Below are positions 42,663-54,310 of a DNA stretch of 64,000 bases, one piece after another. The notes beneath the pieces are model-generated. The model saw nothing but the letters and a program-made list of their open reading frames with translations. It was not told the origin of the DNA and searched no databases. The stretch comes from Periplaneta americana (Eukaryota > Arthropoda > Insecta > Blattodea > Blattidae), in the NCBI RefSeq assembly GCF_040183065.1, contig NC_091120.1, positions 23,120,708 to 23,184,707 on the forward strand, read 5' to 3'. The translations under genes and the position numbers were made by a program. How positions within the stretch are numbered: position 1 is the first letter of the stretch; every line of letters starts with the position of its first letter.

Positions 42663-42941
42663 GTGGGTGTAACATTGTCTCGGGTTGCGAATTGTGTTCA
42701 CGAAAACAAATCTGATTTATTCAAATGGTTTGACAAGATTGACGAGAACGACGAATGGGATGATATAACAGTGAGGGAAGCTTTTGCTTTAAAAAATTTG
42801 CTAAAACAATTAGTAATTTACCGTCTTGCATTCTACATTTGTTTACAAAAACCTCACTGGTTGCCAGAACTTCACAAACATTATTATGCTTTGTATCTAT
42901 TTCTTCTTGTAGCCAACTTACCCCATTATCTCCTGGCCTAG
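42663..42941 (+). pseudogene. hAT-like transposase fragment
   Basis: The 92-codon frame reads 'VANCVHENKSDLFKWFDKI' then 'WDDITVREAFALKNLLKQL'. This resembles the stretch between catalytic motifs in ZMYM1-type hAT proteins (pattern: R-A-x-A-V, then E-A-x-x-L-x-x-x-L). Short and without neighbours of the same kind. Confidence 0.4.
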
Positions 42942-43117
42942 TTGCCTCATATGTGGTGCCTTGTTGATATCACTTGTGACGTTCAGACCTGTCTTTGGAC
43001 AGTTGACTAAACAACAGTAATACTTTAATACTAACTAGCTGAGATTAGGCAGTCAGTAAAGCACATTTAAATATTTTTATCCAAGACTGACCTTTGATTG
43101 AGGTTCTGGCTGATATG

Positions 43118-44540
43118 TACAGATACTTACTTATGGCTTTTAAGGAACCCGGAGGTTCATTGCCGCCCTCACATAAACCCGCTACAGTCCCTATCATGAG
43201 CAAGATTAATCCAGTCTCTACAATCATATCCCACTTTCCTCAAATCCATTTTAGTATCCTCCCATCTACGTCTCGGCCTCCCCAATACCCATACATGCTA
43301 CATGCCCTGCCCATCTCAAATGTCTGGATTTAATGTCCCTAATTATGTTCAGGTGAAGAATACAATGCATGCAGTTTTGCGTTGTGTAACTTTCTCCATT
43401 CTCCTGTAACTTCACCCCTCTTAGCCCCAACTATTTTCCCAAGCACCTGATTCTTGAACACACTTAGCCTCTATTCCTCTCAAAGTGAGAGTCCAAGTTT
43501 CACAACCATACAGAACAATCGGTAATATAACTGTTTTATAAATTCTAACTTTCAACTTTTTTTGAGAGCAGACTGGATAACAAAAGCTTCTCAACAGAAT
43601 AATAACACTTCTCATGTTTTATTCTGCGTTTAATTTACTCCCGAGTATCATTTATATTTGTTACTGTTGCCCCAAAATATTTTAATTTTTCCACCTCTTC
43701 AAAGGATAAATTTCCATAATTTCGAGGGAAAAATTGTTCCGGACCCGGGTATCGAACCCGGGACCTTTGGTTTAACGTACCAACGCTCTACCACTGAGCT
43801 ACCCGGGAACTCTAACCGACACCGATCCAATTTTTCCCTCTATATCCACAGACCTCAAAGTGGGCTGACAATCGTCAAGCAACCAACTTCGAGTGCACAC
43901 TAACTCCGTGTGACTTAAATTGTGGTTTTCTGTTAACGAACAGTGACGTGTATTATGCAAATCAAGATTTCAGGTATAACTCCCTGTAAAGTTGATTTGA
44001 ATAATTTCGAGGGAAAAATTGTTCCGGAGCCGGGTATCGAACCCGGGACCTTTGGTTTAACGTACCAACGCTCTACCACTGAGCTACCCGGGAACTCTAA
44101 CCGACACCGATCCAATTTTTCCCTCTATATCCACAGACCTCAAAGTGGGCTGACAATCGTCAAGCAACCAACTTCGAGTGCACACTAAATTTCCAATTTT
44201 TATATTTCCATTTCGTACAATATTCTGGTCACGAGACATAGTCATATACTTTGTCTTTCGAGATTTACTTCCAAACCTATCTCTTTACTTGCTTCAAGTA
44301 ATATTCCCATGTTTTCCCTTATACTTTGTGGATTTTCTCCTAACATATTCACGTCATCTGCATAGACAAACAGCTGATGTAATCTGTTGAATTCCAAACA
44401 TTCTCCGTTATCCTGGATTTTTCTAATGACATATTCTAGAGCAAAGTTAAAAAGTAAAGGTGATAATGCATCTCCTTGCTTTAACCTGCAGTGAATTGGA
44501 AAAGCATCTGACAGAAAATGACCTATATGAACGATATGTA
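43118..44540 (-). pseudogene. LINE (family L-TAAG), minus strand, split by a tRNA-like dimer
   Basis: Two parts, 43118-43706 and 44196-44540, join into one element once the insertion 43717-44185 is removed; the join matches 14911-14960. The upstream part, read on the minus strand, contains 'QGDALSPLLFNFALEYVIR' and 'LFVYADDVNML', the RT active-site motifs. This ties the whole L-TAAG family to reverse transcriptase. Frameshifts and a deletion (about 43285) make it dead. Confidence 0.85.
43717..44185 (-). repeat. tRNA-like repeat, 1.6-unit head-to-tail copy (family TL)
   Basis: Flanked by 'taaatttcca' (43707-43716 and 44186-44195), an exact 10-bp target duplication inside a LINE. On the minus strand a 5'-truncated unit is followed by a full one; the tRNA-like blocks lie at 44021-44095 and 43736-43810 (period 285 bp). 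The terminal segment lies at the junction ('ctttacagggagttatacct', minus strand). The 3' end 'cgaaattat' matches the ends of the 23.4 and 33.3 kb copies. Confidence 0.9.
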
Positions 44541-44911
44541 CAGATATGGAATTAAAATTTGGAACGAGTCTTGATGGGAATCCACCTATATGTAGGCAAC
44601 AATTTCACACGACTGTCCACAAGTAGTATATATACAGGGGCTCTTGTTTACTGCACATGCGCAGTGTGTTGTAAGCTAAACTTATACAATAAGGGAGCTC
44701 CAAATTTTATTTCAGTATCTGTACATCTATAATCAGGTAGTACATCTCACTTGAAAAAAAATTCCTCTTATAACGAAATTGTTAAGGCAAACAAGAGGCA
44801 TCAATTCATACGGTTCCAAGCATGACTGACTCTTGTTATCTCCCAGCCAACCCTTAATTGGTCTTGCTCTTTCCTTTCTACTGTGCATCTTATGAATATT
44901 CATAACTCATT

Positions 44912-45246
44912 GTTAAATTGTTTTAACATTACGTAATATGAGTTCTGTTTCAGAATCTACTAGTAACCGGAAATATGTGTAGAATTTAGAGATTGCAATA
45001 TAGTTCTCAAACAATTATCTAATTCACCCTTGAAATTAGTTACTCTCTAATTCTCCTTTGAAATTAGTTAAACTCTATGTAAATTGTTTTAACATTACGT
45101 AATATGAGTTCTGTTTCAGGATCTACTAGTAACCAGAAATTTGTGTAGAATTTAGAGATTGCAATATAGTTCTCAAACAATTATCTAATTCACCCTTGAA
45201 ATTAGTTACTCTCTAATTCTCCTTTGAAATTAGTTAAACTCTATGT
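44912..45246. repeat. ~165-bp tandem duplication
   Basis: 'ttgttttaacattacgtaat ... gaaattagttaaactctatg' is present twice in direct succession with three or four differences. Confidence 0.9.
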
Positions 45247-45249
45247 ATT

Positions 45250-46085
45250 TGTAAGATGTGTAAGGATAAGAAATTCTTAGGTTTAGGGTGGATACTTTTG
45301 TTTATAAAAATAATCAAACATTTGAGCACAATTAAATTGTATATTGCATTTATTGTGTATAAAACTTTAAGTAGAATACAAAATACTATATTTTTACATC
45401 ATTTTTCACTGAATGTGTACAATAAAATATCGAAATATCGATGATATCACATACACTTTGTTTAATTATGTATTAATTCCAAATTTTAATACATTTAAAA
45501 ATATACATAATACGACAAAGGTATTTATATACAAAAGGTCTTATTTTACACTGTGTTTTAATTAATCCTATATTTAAAAGAACTACAAATCTATAAATGA
45601 GCAGTCTTCAAAATGACTCACAACTTATTGCTTTCTGCCACTATAAATGCAGTATATACAAACCACCGTACAAATATTGATAAAAAATAATGCAATAAAT
45701 TTACACAGTAGGAGAAATAAGACTTTTAATCTCAAACATAAATTGCTCAGTATCTTAAAACTGGATGGAAATGTACATTAACGGACACACAAATACAAAT
45801 GGTGAAGGGTCAAGATGAAAATTAATGAATTCATAAGAACACAAAAAGTGTAATTTATATATGAGTGGGAGCAGAAGATGAACTCCACTTGACTGACCAA
45901 GCAAGGTAAGTGATGTCTGTAAAATTTTTAGCTAGTAAACAGAATTTGAAATTTGATATGTTCAAAACAGTTGGAAGTTAGTCTAGTTTGCTTTTAAATA
46001 TTGAATAGTGTGGATTAGCAGTACAGATTACTTGTTTCGTACAAAATATGCGACAGTTTTAATAAATTGCAAAATATTTTAGTGC
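45250..46085. other. Non-coding, AT-rich
   Basis: No gene seen. The 5' junction of the LINE that follows must lie near 46091, where its frame first opens. Confidence 0.5.
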
Positions 46086-46129
46086 ATTGAATAAACTGCT
46101 TAGCACTGCAGGGCAGCGTAATTTATCAA

Positions 46130-48922
46130 GTGAACAAGCTCGGGGATGGGATGGGCTATGATATTAATGGATACAATGGATACAATAAATTGGTAAAAGT
46201 TAATAAATACAATAAATGCGATGGAATAGTAATATACTTTAAAAATAGCATTGATATTAGTGTAATAGAAGCTGAAATTGAGCACTGTAATTCACTTCAT
46301 TTTAAGATTAAGCTTGATAAGAGTGAAATTTTTTTCACCGCCATTTATAGATCCCCTAAAAACAATAAAAATGATTTCATAGACAATTTAGAACAGTATT
46401 TATCCAATTTAGAAGGTTGTCGCAACCATATTATTGTTGGAGACATAAACATAGACATATTAGAAAATAGTATAGATTTAATTGGCAGTAAATATATGAA
46501 TGTTCTCCATGAATATGGTTTTGTAAATTATTTAAATGCCATCACTAGGCCTTCAATAACTTCTGGCACATGCATCGACCATATATTTCTAAAAACTCAA
46601 AATAATTATAGCTTCATACCTGGCGTTCTATCTAGTGCTATTACCGATCACTATATTGTTTTTAGTTTATTAAAAATGTCTAACAATGAATACAATTCCA
46701 GGCCGTCTGTTACTCTCTCATCACAAAATATGCAAAAAATTAATTATCCTGATTTGATTACAGATTTTCTAAAAGAAACCTGGGAGTCGGTCTATAATTG
46801 TAATGATGCCAATGCCTGTTTTCAAATTTTCTACAATTTAATCATAAAGTATATAGATAAACATACTATTATAAACAGTAATCAGAAAATTTCTAATAAA
46901 TCCAAGAAAATAAAACCCTGGATCACGGCCGGCATTATTAATTCTATTCGTACAAGAGACAAACTTGCTTTAAAAGTTAAAAAGAATCCAAGTAACGTAC
47001 AACTAAAAAATTACTACAGAGCATATAGAAATATGTTAACTCTTATCATTCGAAAAACGAAAATTAAATATTATGAATCCAAATTTGATAGATACAAAAA
47101 TGAACCTAAAAAATTCTGGCAAGTTATAAATGAAGCTACAGATGTAAATGTACAAAATAAACAGCCAATCAAGGAGTTAAAAAACGATAAGGGCGAAATA
47201 TTAAATTGCAGAAAAGAGATTGCAAACGAATTTAATAATTATTTTTCAGAGATAGGACACAAAGTTACTTCTAACATTAATAAGTCAAATTTTAACTCTT
47301 CTCTACAAAATGAGACACAAGATGAACATTTAGCTTCCTCCATGTTTCTTTTCCCTGTAACTGAAGATGAAATTATTATTTTGGTTAAGAAGTTAAAAAA
47401 TAATGTTGCTCCTGGTATAGATGGAATTAAAAATAATACTTTCAAAATTATTATCAAATATATATTAAAACCCATGGTTCATACTTTTAACTTATGTTTT
47501 GTGCAAGGTATATTCCCAGATGTTCTGAAATGTGCCATAGTAATTCCAATATACAAATCTGGAGATAAAAATAATTTAAATAACTATAGACCTATATCTT
47601 TACTTCCAACATTTTCCAAATTGCTTGAAAAATGTTTAAAGAATAGATTAATAAATTATTTAGAAAAACATAAAATCCTCTCTAAAAATCAGTTTGGTTT
47701 CCGCAATAATATTTCTACTGATGATGCTCTTATTAATGTTACTGGAAAAATTATCAATGAACTAGATATCGGAAACAAATGTTTGGGTATTTTCTTGGAT
47801 CTACGGAAAGCTTTTGACACTATCAATCATAATTTACTTTTGGACAAACTACATACTATTGGAGTTAGGGGTATAGTTTTAAAATTATTCCAATCATATT
47901 TTAGTAACAGAAGGCAAATGACCAAAATTGAAGATCAATTTAGCGAATACAAATATATTGATATAGGTGTACCGCAAGGAACAATTTTGGGACCTATTTT
48001 ATTTCTAATATATGTTAATGATCTGCTAAATATAAATTTAGAAAAATTTAATGGATCTATATATTCATATGCGGATGATACAGTAGTTATTTTCAGTGGT
48101 TTTTCTTGGCAGGAAGCATATAGAAATGCTAATATAGGTGCTAACATTGTTAAAAAATGGCTTAATTCCAACTTCCTTTCTTTAAATATATCTAAATCAA
48201 CTTTAGTTCCTTTTTCGTTAACAGCTGCCAGTGTTCAAAATTTAAAATTTAGCGATAAATATAGACTAATAATACACAGTGAAAATTGTTTAGATCCCAA
48301 AAGTTGTAAATGTCCACCTTTGAAAGAAGCCACGTATGTCAAATATCTGGGTATCATTATTGATCAGAATTTAAAATGGCCTCATCACATTACTTATCTT
48401 TGTAAGAGGCTTCGTAAAACAATTTATAAATTCGTTAATCTTCGATGCTACTTACCTATTAGAGTTCTACGAAATGTTTATTTGGCCATTATTCAGTCTA
48501 TCATTCAATATGGTATAATTGTTTGGGGTGGAAGTACAAAAATTAATCTTAGTCCGTTAAATTTACTACAAAAACGAATAATTAAAATTTGTTTGAAGAA
48601 ACGTTTCGATTATCCAACTAAATTAATTTATTCTGAATTTAATGTATTTAATATTGAACAAATTTATAAGTATACGCTCTTAAAATTTTATCATAAAAAT
48701 CGTAATAAGTTTGTATTACAGACACACAATTATGACACAAGACGAAATATTAATTCAACATTAGTAGAACCTAAATGTCTCACATCTGCTGGTCTAAAGC
48801 ATAGCATAAATTTTGGCCCTCGGTTGTACAATGCTTTAACTAAATTACACCCAGAACTTCTAACATGTAACCCACTAACATATAACAAGAAAATTAGAAA
48901 CGTGTTAATATCTTCAATTTGA
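46130..48922 (+). CDS. Non-LTR retrotransposon ORF2: endonuclease and reverse transcriptase, intact frame, N-terminus missing
   Basis: The frame runs without a stop to 48922. An apurinic-type endonuclease domain (about residues 1-185) shows 'IVGDINIDIL' and the final 'SAITDHY'. The RT (about 440-720) shows 'PIYKSGDKNNLNNYRPISLL', 'LDLRKAFDTINHNLL', 'GVPQGTILGPILFLIYVNDL' and the active site 'YADDT' near residue 646. The tail has 'CKCPP' and 'NYDTRRNIN...GPRLYNAL', as in CR1/L2-like elements. The frame opens at 46091 after a stop, the listed start is GTG, and the first endonuclease motifs are absent, so the copy is 5'-truncated with no ORF1. Catalytic RT residues look intact, suggesting youth. 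Clade inferred from motif style only. Confidence 0.9.
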   Translation: MNKLGDGMGYDINGYNGYNKLVKVNKYNKCDGIVIYFKNSIDISVIEAEIEHCNSLHFKIKLDKSEIFFTAIYRSPKNNKNDFIDNLEQYLSNLEGCRNHIIVGDINIDILENSIDLIGSKYMNVLHEYGFVNYLNAITRPSITSGTCIDHIFLKTQNNYSFIPGVLSSAITDHYIVFSLLKMSNNEYNSRPSVTLSSQNMQKINYPDLITDFLKETWESVYNCNDANACFQIFYNLIIKYIDKHTIINSNQKISNKSKKIKPWITAGIINSIRTRDKLALKVKKNPSNVQLKNYYRAYRNMLTLIIRKTKIKYYESKFDRYKNEPKKFWQVINEATDVNVQNKQPIKELKNDKGEILNCRKEIANEFNNYFSEIGHKVTSNINKSNFNSSLQNETQDEHLASSMFLFPVTEDEIIILVKKLKNNVAPGIDGIKNNTFKIIIKYILKPMVHTFNLCFVQGIFPDVLKCAIVIPIYKSGDKNNLNNYRPISLLPTFSKLLEKCLKNRLINYLEKHKILSKNQFGFRNNISTDDALINVTGKIINELDIGNKCLGIFLDLRKAFDTINHNLLLDKLHTIGVRGIVLKLFQSYFSNRRQMTKIEDQFSEYKYIDIGVPQGTILGPILFLIYVNDLLNINLEKFNGSIYSYADDTVVIFSGFSWQEAYRNANIGANIVKKWLNSNFLSLNISKSTLVPFSLTAASVQNLKFSDKYRLIIHSENCLDPKSCKCPPLKEATYVKYLGIIIDQNLKWPHHITYLCKRLRKTIYKFVNLRCYLPIRVLRNVYLAIIQSIIQYGIIVWGGSTKINLSPLNLLQKRIIKICLKKRFDYPTKLIYSEFNVFNIEQIYKYTLLKFYHKNRNKFVLQTHNYDTRRNINSTLVEPKCLTSAGLKHSINFGPRLYNALTKLHPELLTCNPLTYNKKIRNVLISSI

Positions 48923-49682
48923 TTAAATAAATTTATAGCCTATGTGTATGAATTAATCAACCTATATTATATTTGTATTCTATAATTTTGAAATATGTGT
49001 TAATCCTACTTTTCACGTGCGATATTATTCTTCTCTAGTGTTAATATTATATTATATACTTAATTCCATTGCCGCTGTAATTATATTTTAGTTCCTATTT
49101 TATTTTACTTATTTATTTATATTATTAGTATTATTATTATTTTATTTTATTTTTTTATTTTTATTTTATTTATTTTTTTTTTTTTTAATTTTAATAATAT
49201 ATCTGAACTGCGACCGAGCACGAGCGCTGCTCATTCGGTCTCAAATTTTGTTAATACTACTGTATCTTCTTTTTATATTGCTTGTATTATTTTATTTGTA
49301 TTTTTTTATTTGTATCATATCTCGTAAGGCATCAATTCGGGTCAAATGAAGAAGTGACCACTTTTTTGAAACGAATTTCCCAATTTATGTTCTCTTAACA
49401 TTAATCATGTGCACTGAGGGCTACCACATCATTGTTAGTACTATGCCATTTAATTATTGAAAGGTTCTCTTAACGTGCCATTTATATTCAAATATAGAAA
49501 CTGTAAACTAATATTACATATTGTTAATAATATGTTATTTATTATTTAAGCATGTCTATGCATGTGAATGTATTATTGTTGTCAATTCTTATTGTTCAAG
49601 TGTAATCTGTACATATATTGTTTGGCATTCCATGTCCTAGAGGCAGGAGGAGTTGCTCCTTTGGGAATTGAAAATAAATTAA
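48923..49682 (+). repeat. 3' UTR of the CR1/L2-like LINE
   Basis: AT-rich, then 'cgaccgagcacgagcgctgc', ending in a small hairpin-capable block 'ggaggagttgctcctttggg' and 'aattgaaaataaattaa', a common way for this kind of LINE to end. The exact end is uncertain. Confidence 0.55.
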
Positions 49683-49699
49683 CTTTCTACATTTTAAAG

Positions 49700-52600
49700 A
49701 GTTGTTTCCAATGTTAAAAGATATCATAAACGTGAAATTGTTTCAAGAAATAAGCACACTTGGAAGACATCTGCAAACATCTCTCCATTTTTATTTATTC
49801 GAAGAACTTACAATAATAATTATAAACCAATTTCTCTCTCTCGTTTTATAATAGATAATTCTGTATAAGCAATTAAGTATACATTTTTTTTTTCTTTCCT
49901 AATGCTGAATTCTGCATGTGATAAGTAAAACCAATTAAGTTCAAGGCTCCTCTCCACACAGAAAATAAAACGCACATTGATATTAACAGAAAATCTCTTG
50001 TAATAAAATAGCTTTAAGGTAATGTACGAGTTGTTTCATAATTACCATGCTATAAATTTTTAATATATCCATATAAACTGGTAGCATACGCTATAATGAA
50101 CATATTTGGTCATCTACATGAGAACTCTTCATCTTCTGCTTTATTCATATTCATCATAAATTTCACGGATTAGACCTCGTGGCCTTTTCTGGTTTTACAA
50201 AGTCCTGATTTTAAAGTTATGTTCTTTCCAGTGTTTTCTAGGTCTACCAACATTTTGTTTTCCAATAGGTTTATAACTACATATTTCTCATTGTATTCCA
50301 TCCTAAGTATATGTGTAAACCAAATGTCTCTATATTTTAATATTTCATGTATTATATTATCTTATTTATTCATATTCACCCTTCCTTACATGTTATTGAA
50401 TGAAAAGAAAATGGAATAAAATTCTTTACCAACAAAGATAAAATACGAGTTAAAAAAGAACTTATTTTCCAAACCAATATAAAGCACCCCAAAAAGTTTT
50501 TAAAAATTATATTCAACTTCCATTGTTAGTCATTTACAAATTACACTATTTCACAACTCTCTTCTTGTCATCCTCTTAATACCTATTGATGTGGAGGTTT
50601 CACAACTCATATGAGCTTTTAATGTAAACTAAACACAGAACTGAAATGTAATTCATGGTAGAAAGTTTCGTGTTACACTAGAGTTGTATATTATATTTTC
50701 ATTCAACTTTCTAAACTCATGGTAACGTGATTTGAAAGGCATGTTGGTCTGACAAGTTAACAAGTAGATGAAAATAATTATCAAAAGTCCTTCAATAACT
50801 GTCTATTTTTTAAACCTGATGCATAATACAAAAGATTACATTAGGTTACATACACAAAACAGCTATGCGACTAGCACTTTCGCTACATTATTTCTTTTTG
50901 ATCTGCATAGGTCCCTTCATTAAAACTTTTCTTATTGATTTTTCCAGATTTCACTATGCGCTGCCATTTCATACGTCGTGATGACTGATGCAAATAATAT
51001 TTTAATTTGTTACTCTTTTAACTGTCTTTGTTACATTTTATAAGCTGCACATATGTTTCGCAGGCTTTTATCTCAAGGCATACTTTTTACAATCTTAATT
51101 TCTAGACCTTACAGAGGTTTGAATTATTACAAATATTCGCTTGTTTTCAAGCCATTTTTTACTTTGCCTTTTTTGCATTGTTATTTTAATATGTAATTCT
51201 CTCACGTCGTGTACCTTATTATATATCATTGTTACTTTTCCATCTATGTCTTTATGTGAAAAGCTCAATAATACGCAAGCCAGACCGGAAGATGCTATCT
51301 TAATAGCGAAAGCGCTAGTCACATATGTATTTTGTGTATGTAACCTAATGTAATCTTTTGTATTATGCATCAGGTTTAAAAAATAGACAGTTATTGAAGG
51401 ACTTTTGATATTTATTTTCATCATGGTAACGTGGTTTTATGTTTATATAATAATATTCATTCACAATATTCCATCAAATTATCCTGCTAATGATGTAAAA
51501 TACACATCTTTAACTTTAAAACATTAATTTTTATTTACCACTCAATTTCCGTTCATAAGAAAAATGATTAGCAATCACAATAATGTAAGTTTACTAATAT
51601 AATCAGTGTACTGGGATATTCATCATTTATGGGAAGTATGAAAGTAATTATTCGTATTAAATAATATAGAGATAAATCATCATAATATGTAACAAGTGGA
51701 ATATGAAATTTCACAAGGAAAGACCAAACTTCTTCAATTTTATCTGAAATAATTTCTTGTAATGTCTTAAAAATTCAACATAATGAATAGTTTTAATTAA
51801 TCATTCTTTCTTCAAAAACTGTACAAATCACATCAAAATAATCATCATAATATTATTTGCAATTTTCATTCCTTAACCGTGTTCTCTAAAGCTGCATCGA
51901 CACAGTTCAATTTTCCATACGAGTATGCATGCAATCTGGGGGGGGGGGGGGATGAAGGAATCATTTTAAAACGTGCATTCAATTAAGATACAAGAAGATT
52001 TTGTGTCTACATGTGTGCTGTTTTGAACATCATCTTGAATATATAATATATAATATTAAATATCATTCTTAGCATTCTTAAATGAGTAAAGTTGAAAGGA
52101 AAGTTGAATCGTGTAGATGCACCTTAAAATGTACATCAACTTCTCCTCTTTACTCTATTTATTTTAGTTCAAACAATATCTATTTGCGTAACTTCAACTC
52201 CTAACAGACAATACAAAGTTAATATAGTAATATGTAAAATATATACGCTCTTTTCATCATGCAACTATATAATTATAAAAGATGATTTAAAGAATACAAG
52301 GCACTCTCGATATTTCTCAATAAGCACTTACTTGTAAAAAAAATTACATTTTTCATTACTGTATTTTTTTTTTAATATTTCAATTTCATACACAAATTGA
52401 AAGCCAATTAAAATTTATATTATTATTATCATCGTCATTATATAATGTAGTCGACACTCTTATACAAAAAGTTAGGTACATTTAGTAAAATTATACAGCC
52501 CAAAAAAATTGTTGCATGGAAGCATAGTCTGTGATTGGGCAAGGCTCTAGACAACATCAGACACTACCCATCTCACTCTCATTTACAATAATATATAAAA

Positions 52601-53030
52601 TATTATTGATAGTACAAATTCGAAAGTCAAATAGACAATGATGGTTTAGGTTTTGGACACTAGCAATTTGAGGCTGATTCTACGTCAGTAGTTCTCTTGT
52701 CACAGAAAACAAACAAAAATTCAGTCTTTTTTTTTTTTCTTTCTTTCATTAGCTGCTCATTCTCTCACTAGAACATCAAACAACAAAATTTGATTTACCA
52801 GTATAAGAAATTTACACACTTTCCTGAACAGTTCGAAGTTCTTTTTCTTCCCCCCATGAGCTTATATGGAGGACTTGCCCATCTTAATTTGTTTTACTAT
52901 CGAATATAACATAATTTGGGAGAAGGAAGACATATATTATTATCTATATGTAAGCAATATATAATTCAATTAATTTAGTTCTTCGAATCTTACACGGAAT
53001 AATTTGCAATAAAAATATAACAAAAGAAAC
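49700..53030. other. AT-rich intergenic, possible 3' UTR of the minus-strand membrane gene
   Basis: No frames with recognisable domains. Includes a long inverted repeat (50768-51424), an 11-G run (51941-51951) and T-tracts. Part may be 3' UTR of 54311-55510, but no splice or polyadenylation evidence decides it. Confidence 0.45.
50768..51424. repeat. Long inverted repeat, ~120-bp arms, ~400-bp spacer
   Basis: Left arm 50768-50889 and right arm about 51299-51424 are near-identical in reverse complement ('atcaaaagtccttcaataac', 'aacctgatgcataatacaaa', 'attacattaggttacataca'). The arm tips diverge at 'cagctatgcg' / 'catatgtgac'. A transcript through it would form a long hairpin. Confidence 0.85.
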
Positions 53031-53037
53031 AAAAATT

Positions 53038-53475
53038 AAAATTTATAAGAATATTATACAAAATATTCTACTATACGGAAGTGAACCTTTGTCCTTGATT
53101 GATTTAATACTAAAAAAATTATAAAGTTAGGGCAGTTGAATTTGATTATGGTAGACGCTTCAAAATACATAGCACAGTAAAATAAGAAATGGGCTTCTCT
53201 GGTAAGAAATAAAATGAATGTCCCTACATTTGTTGTAAAAACAAAACTGAAAACCAAACCCTCAAATGATATGGTCTTGTACAAATAATCGAAAATGGAT
53301 GAGCTAGAAATGTTTTTCAATGGTCACCACTGGGTAGAAATAAACGTGGTAGACAAAAACTGAAATGGAAAACCTATATCAGAACAATAATGGAAGATAG
53401 AAATTTGAAAGAGGTAGATTGGAATGATAGAGAAAAGTGCAGGCTGAAGACAACAAACCCATAGAGTGAAAAAGC
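53038..53475 (+). pseudogene. LINE tail remnant
   Basis: Begins 'IRILYKILYYTEVNL' ('KIYKNIIQNILLYGSE'-like) and later reads 'WSPLGRNKRGRQKLKWKTYI' and 'DWNDREKCR' with frame breaks. This is the post-RT pattern again. A ~200-bp stretch between the two parts is unrelated or decayed. Confidence 0.6.
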
Positions 53476-53714
53476 TGAAGAAGAAAGCATTGCACATATG
53501 ATTGCTTGCTTGGATGTTGCAAGCCAGTAACACCTATTCTCTTTTATTCTTAGAGATTAGGCCACTGTCAAGGGCAGCATTAATGTATTTCGTTAAATCT
53601 TTTCATATGTAAAAAAGTATAACAAAGCAAGTGTCCTGCTCTAAGGTTTAACTACTGGCAGAATAGAACACTTGTAATGATAGCTTTACACATATTATAT
53701 AAAAAAAGTAAACA

Positions 53715-53769
53715 GTAATTCAGGATTTCAAATATCAGGAGTCTGTTGATATTTGAAATCCTGAATTAC
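53715..53769. repeat. Perfect 23-bp inverted repeat with 9-nt loop
   Basis: 'gtaattcaggatttcaaata' + 'tca' at 53715-53737 is exactly mirrored at 53747-53769. The loop is ggagtctgt. Pairing continues weakly outward through the A/T runs. It could be a short MITE core or a hairpin RNA. Confidence 0.85.
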
Positions 53770-54310
53770 TTCATTTTTTTTATATCCAGCAGAGTTTTGT
53801 ATCTTATGTGTGGAGACTTTATATTAAGTTAAGTTGTACTAATTTTTTTACTGTAGTGTTATCATATAAAAATAGTCCCAAGCTATTTTTTTTTCATGGA
53901 AAAACAACCTAGCCTATATTGATAAATGCCACCTTTTTTTTTAATTGTGGCTTCTTGGTCCCACTTAATACATTACTCACTCACTTCTGGTTCTAATTTC
54001 GTATTGTTATTTCAATTTGATGCTTAATAAGGCTAAAAGCACAACCTTCGGTAAATAATATCTACTAATATAATATGCTGCAATTATTTTGGGATTTCCA
54101 ACAAAAGTCCTGATCTTCTTCTGAATCTCAATCTCACTCTTTCTGGTTAAAGTTAGGTTAGATGAAGAAGGGACAGTGATCTTCCTTTGGAAATTATATT
54201 ATTTTACACTACACATCGTAACACTTTTTGATACCAGAAAATTGTAAAAAGGAATAAAAAAAGCTGTGTTATTCCTTACTATATTTACTGGCATTAAGTG
54301 AATAGTAAAT

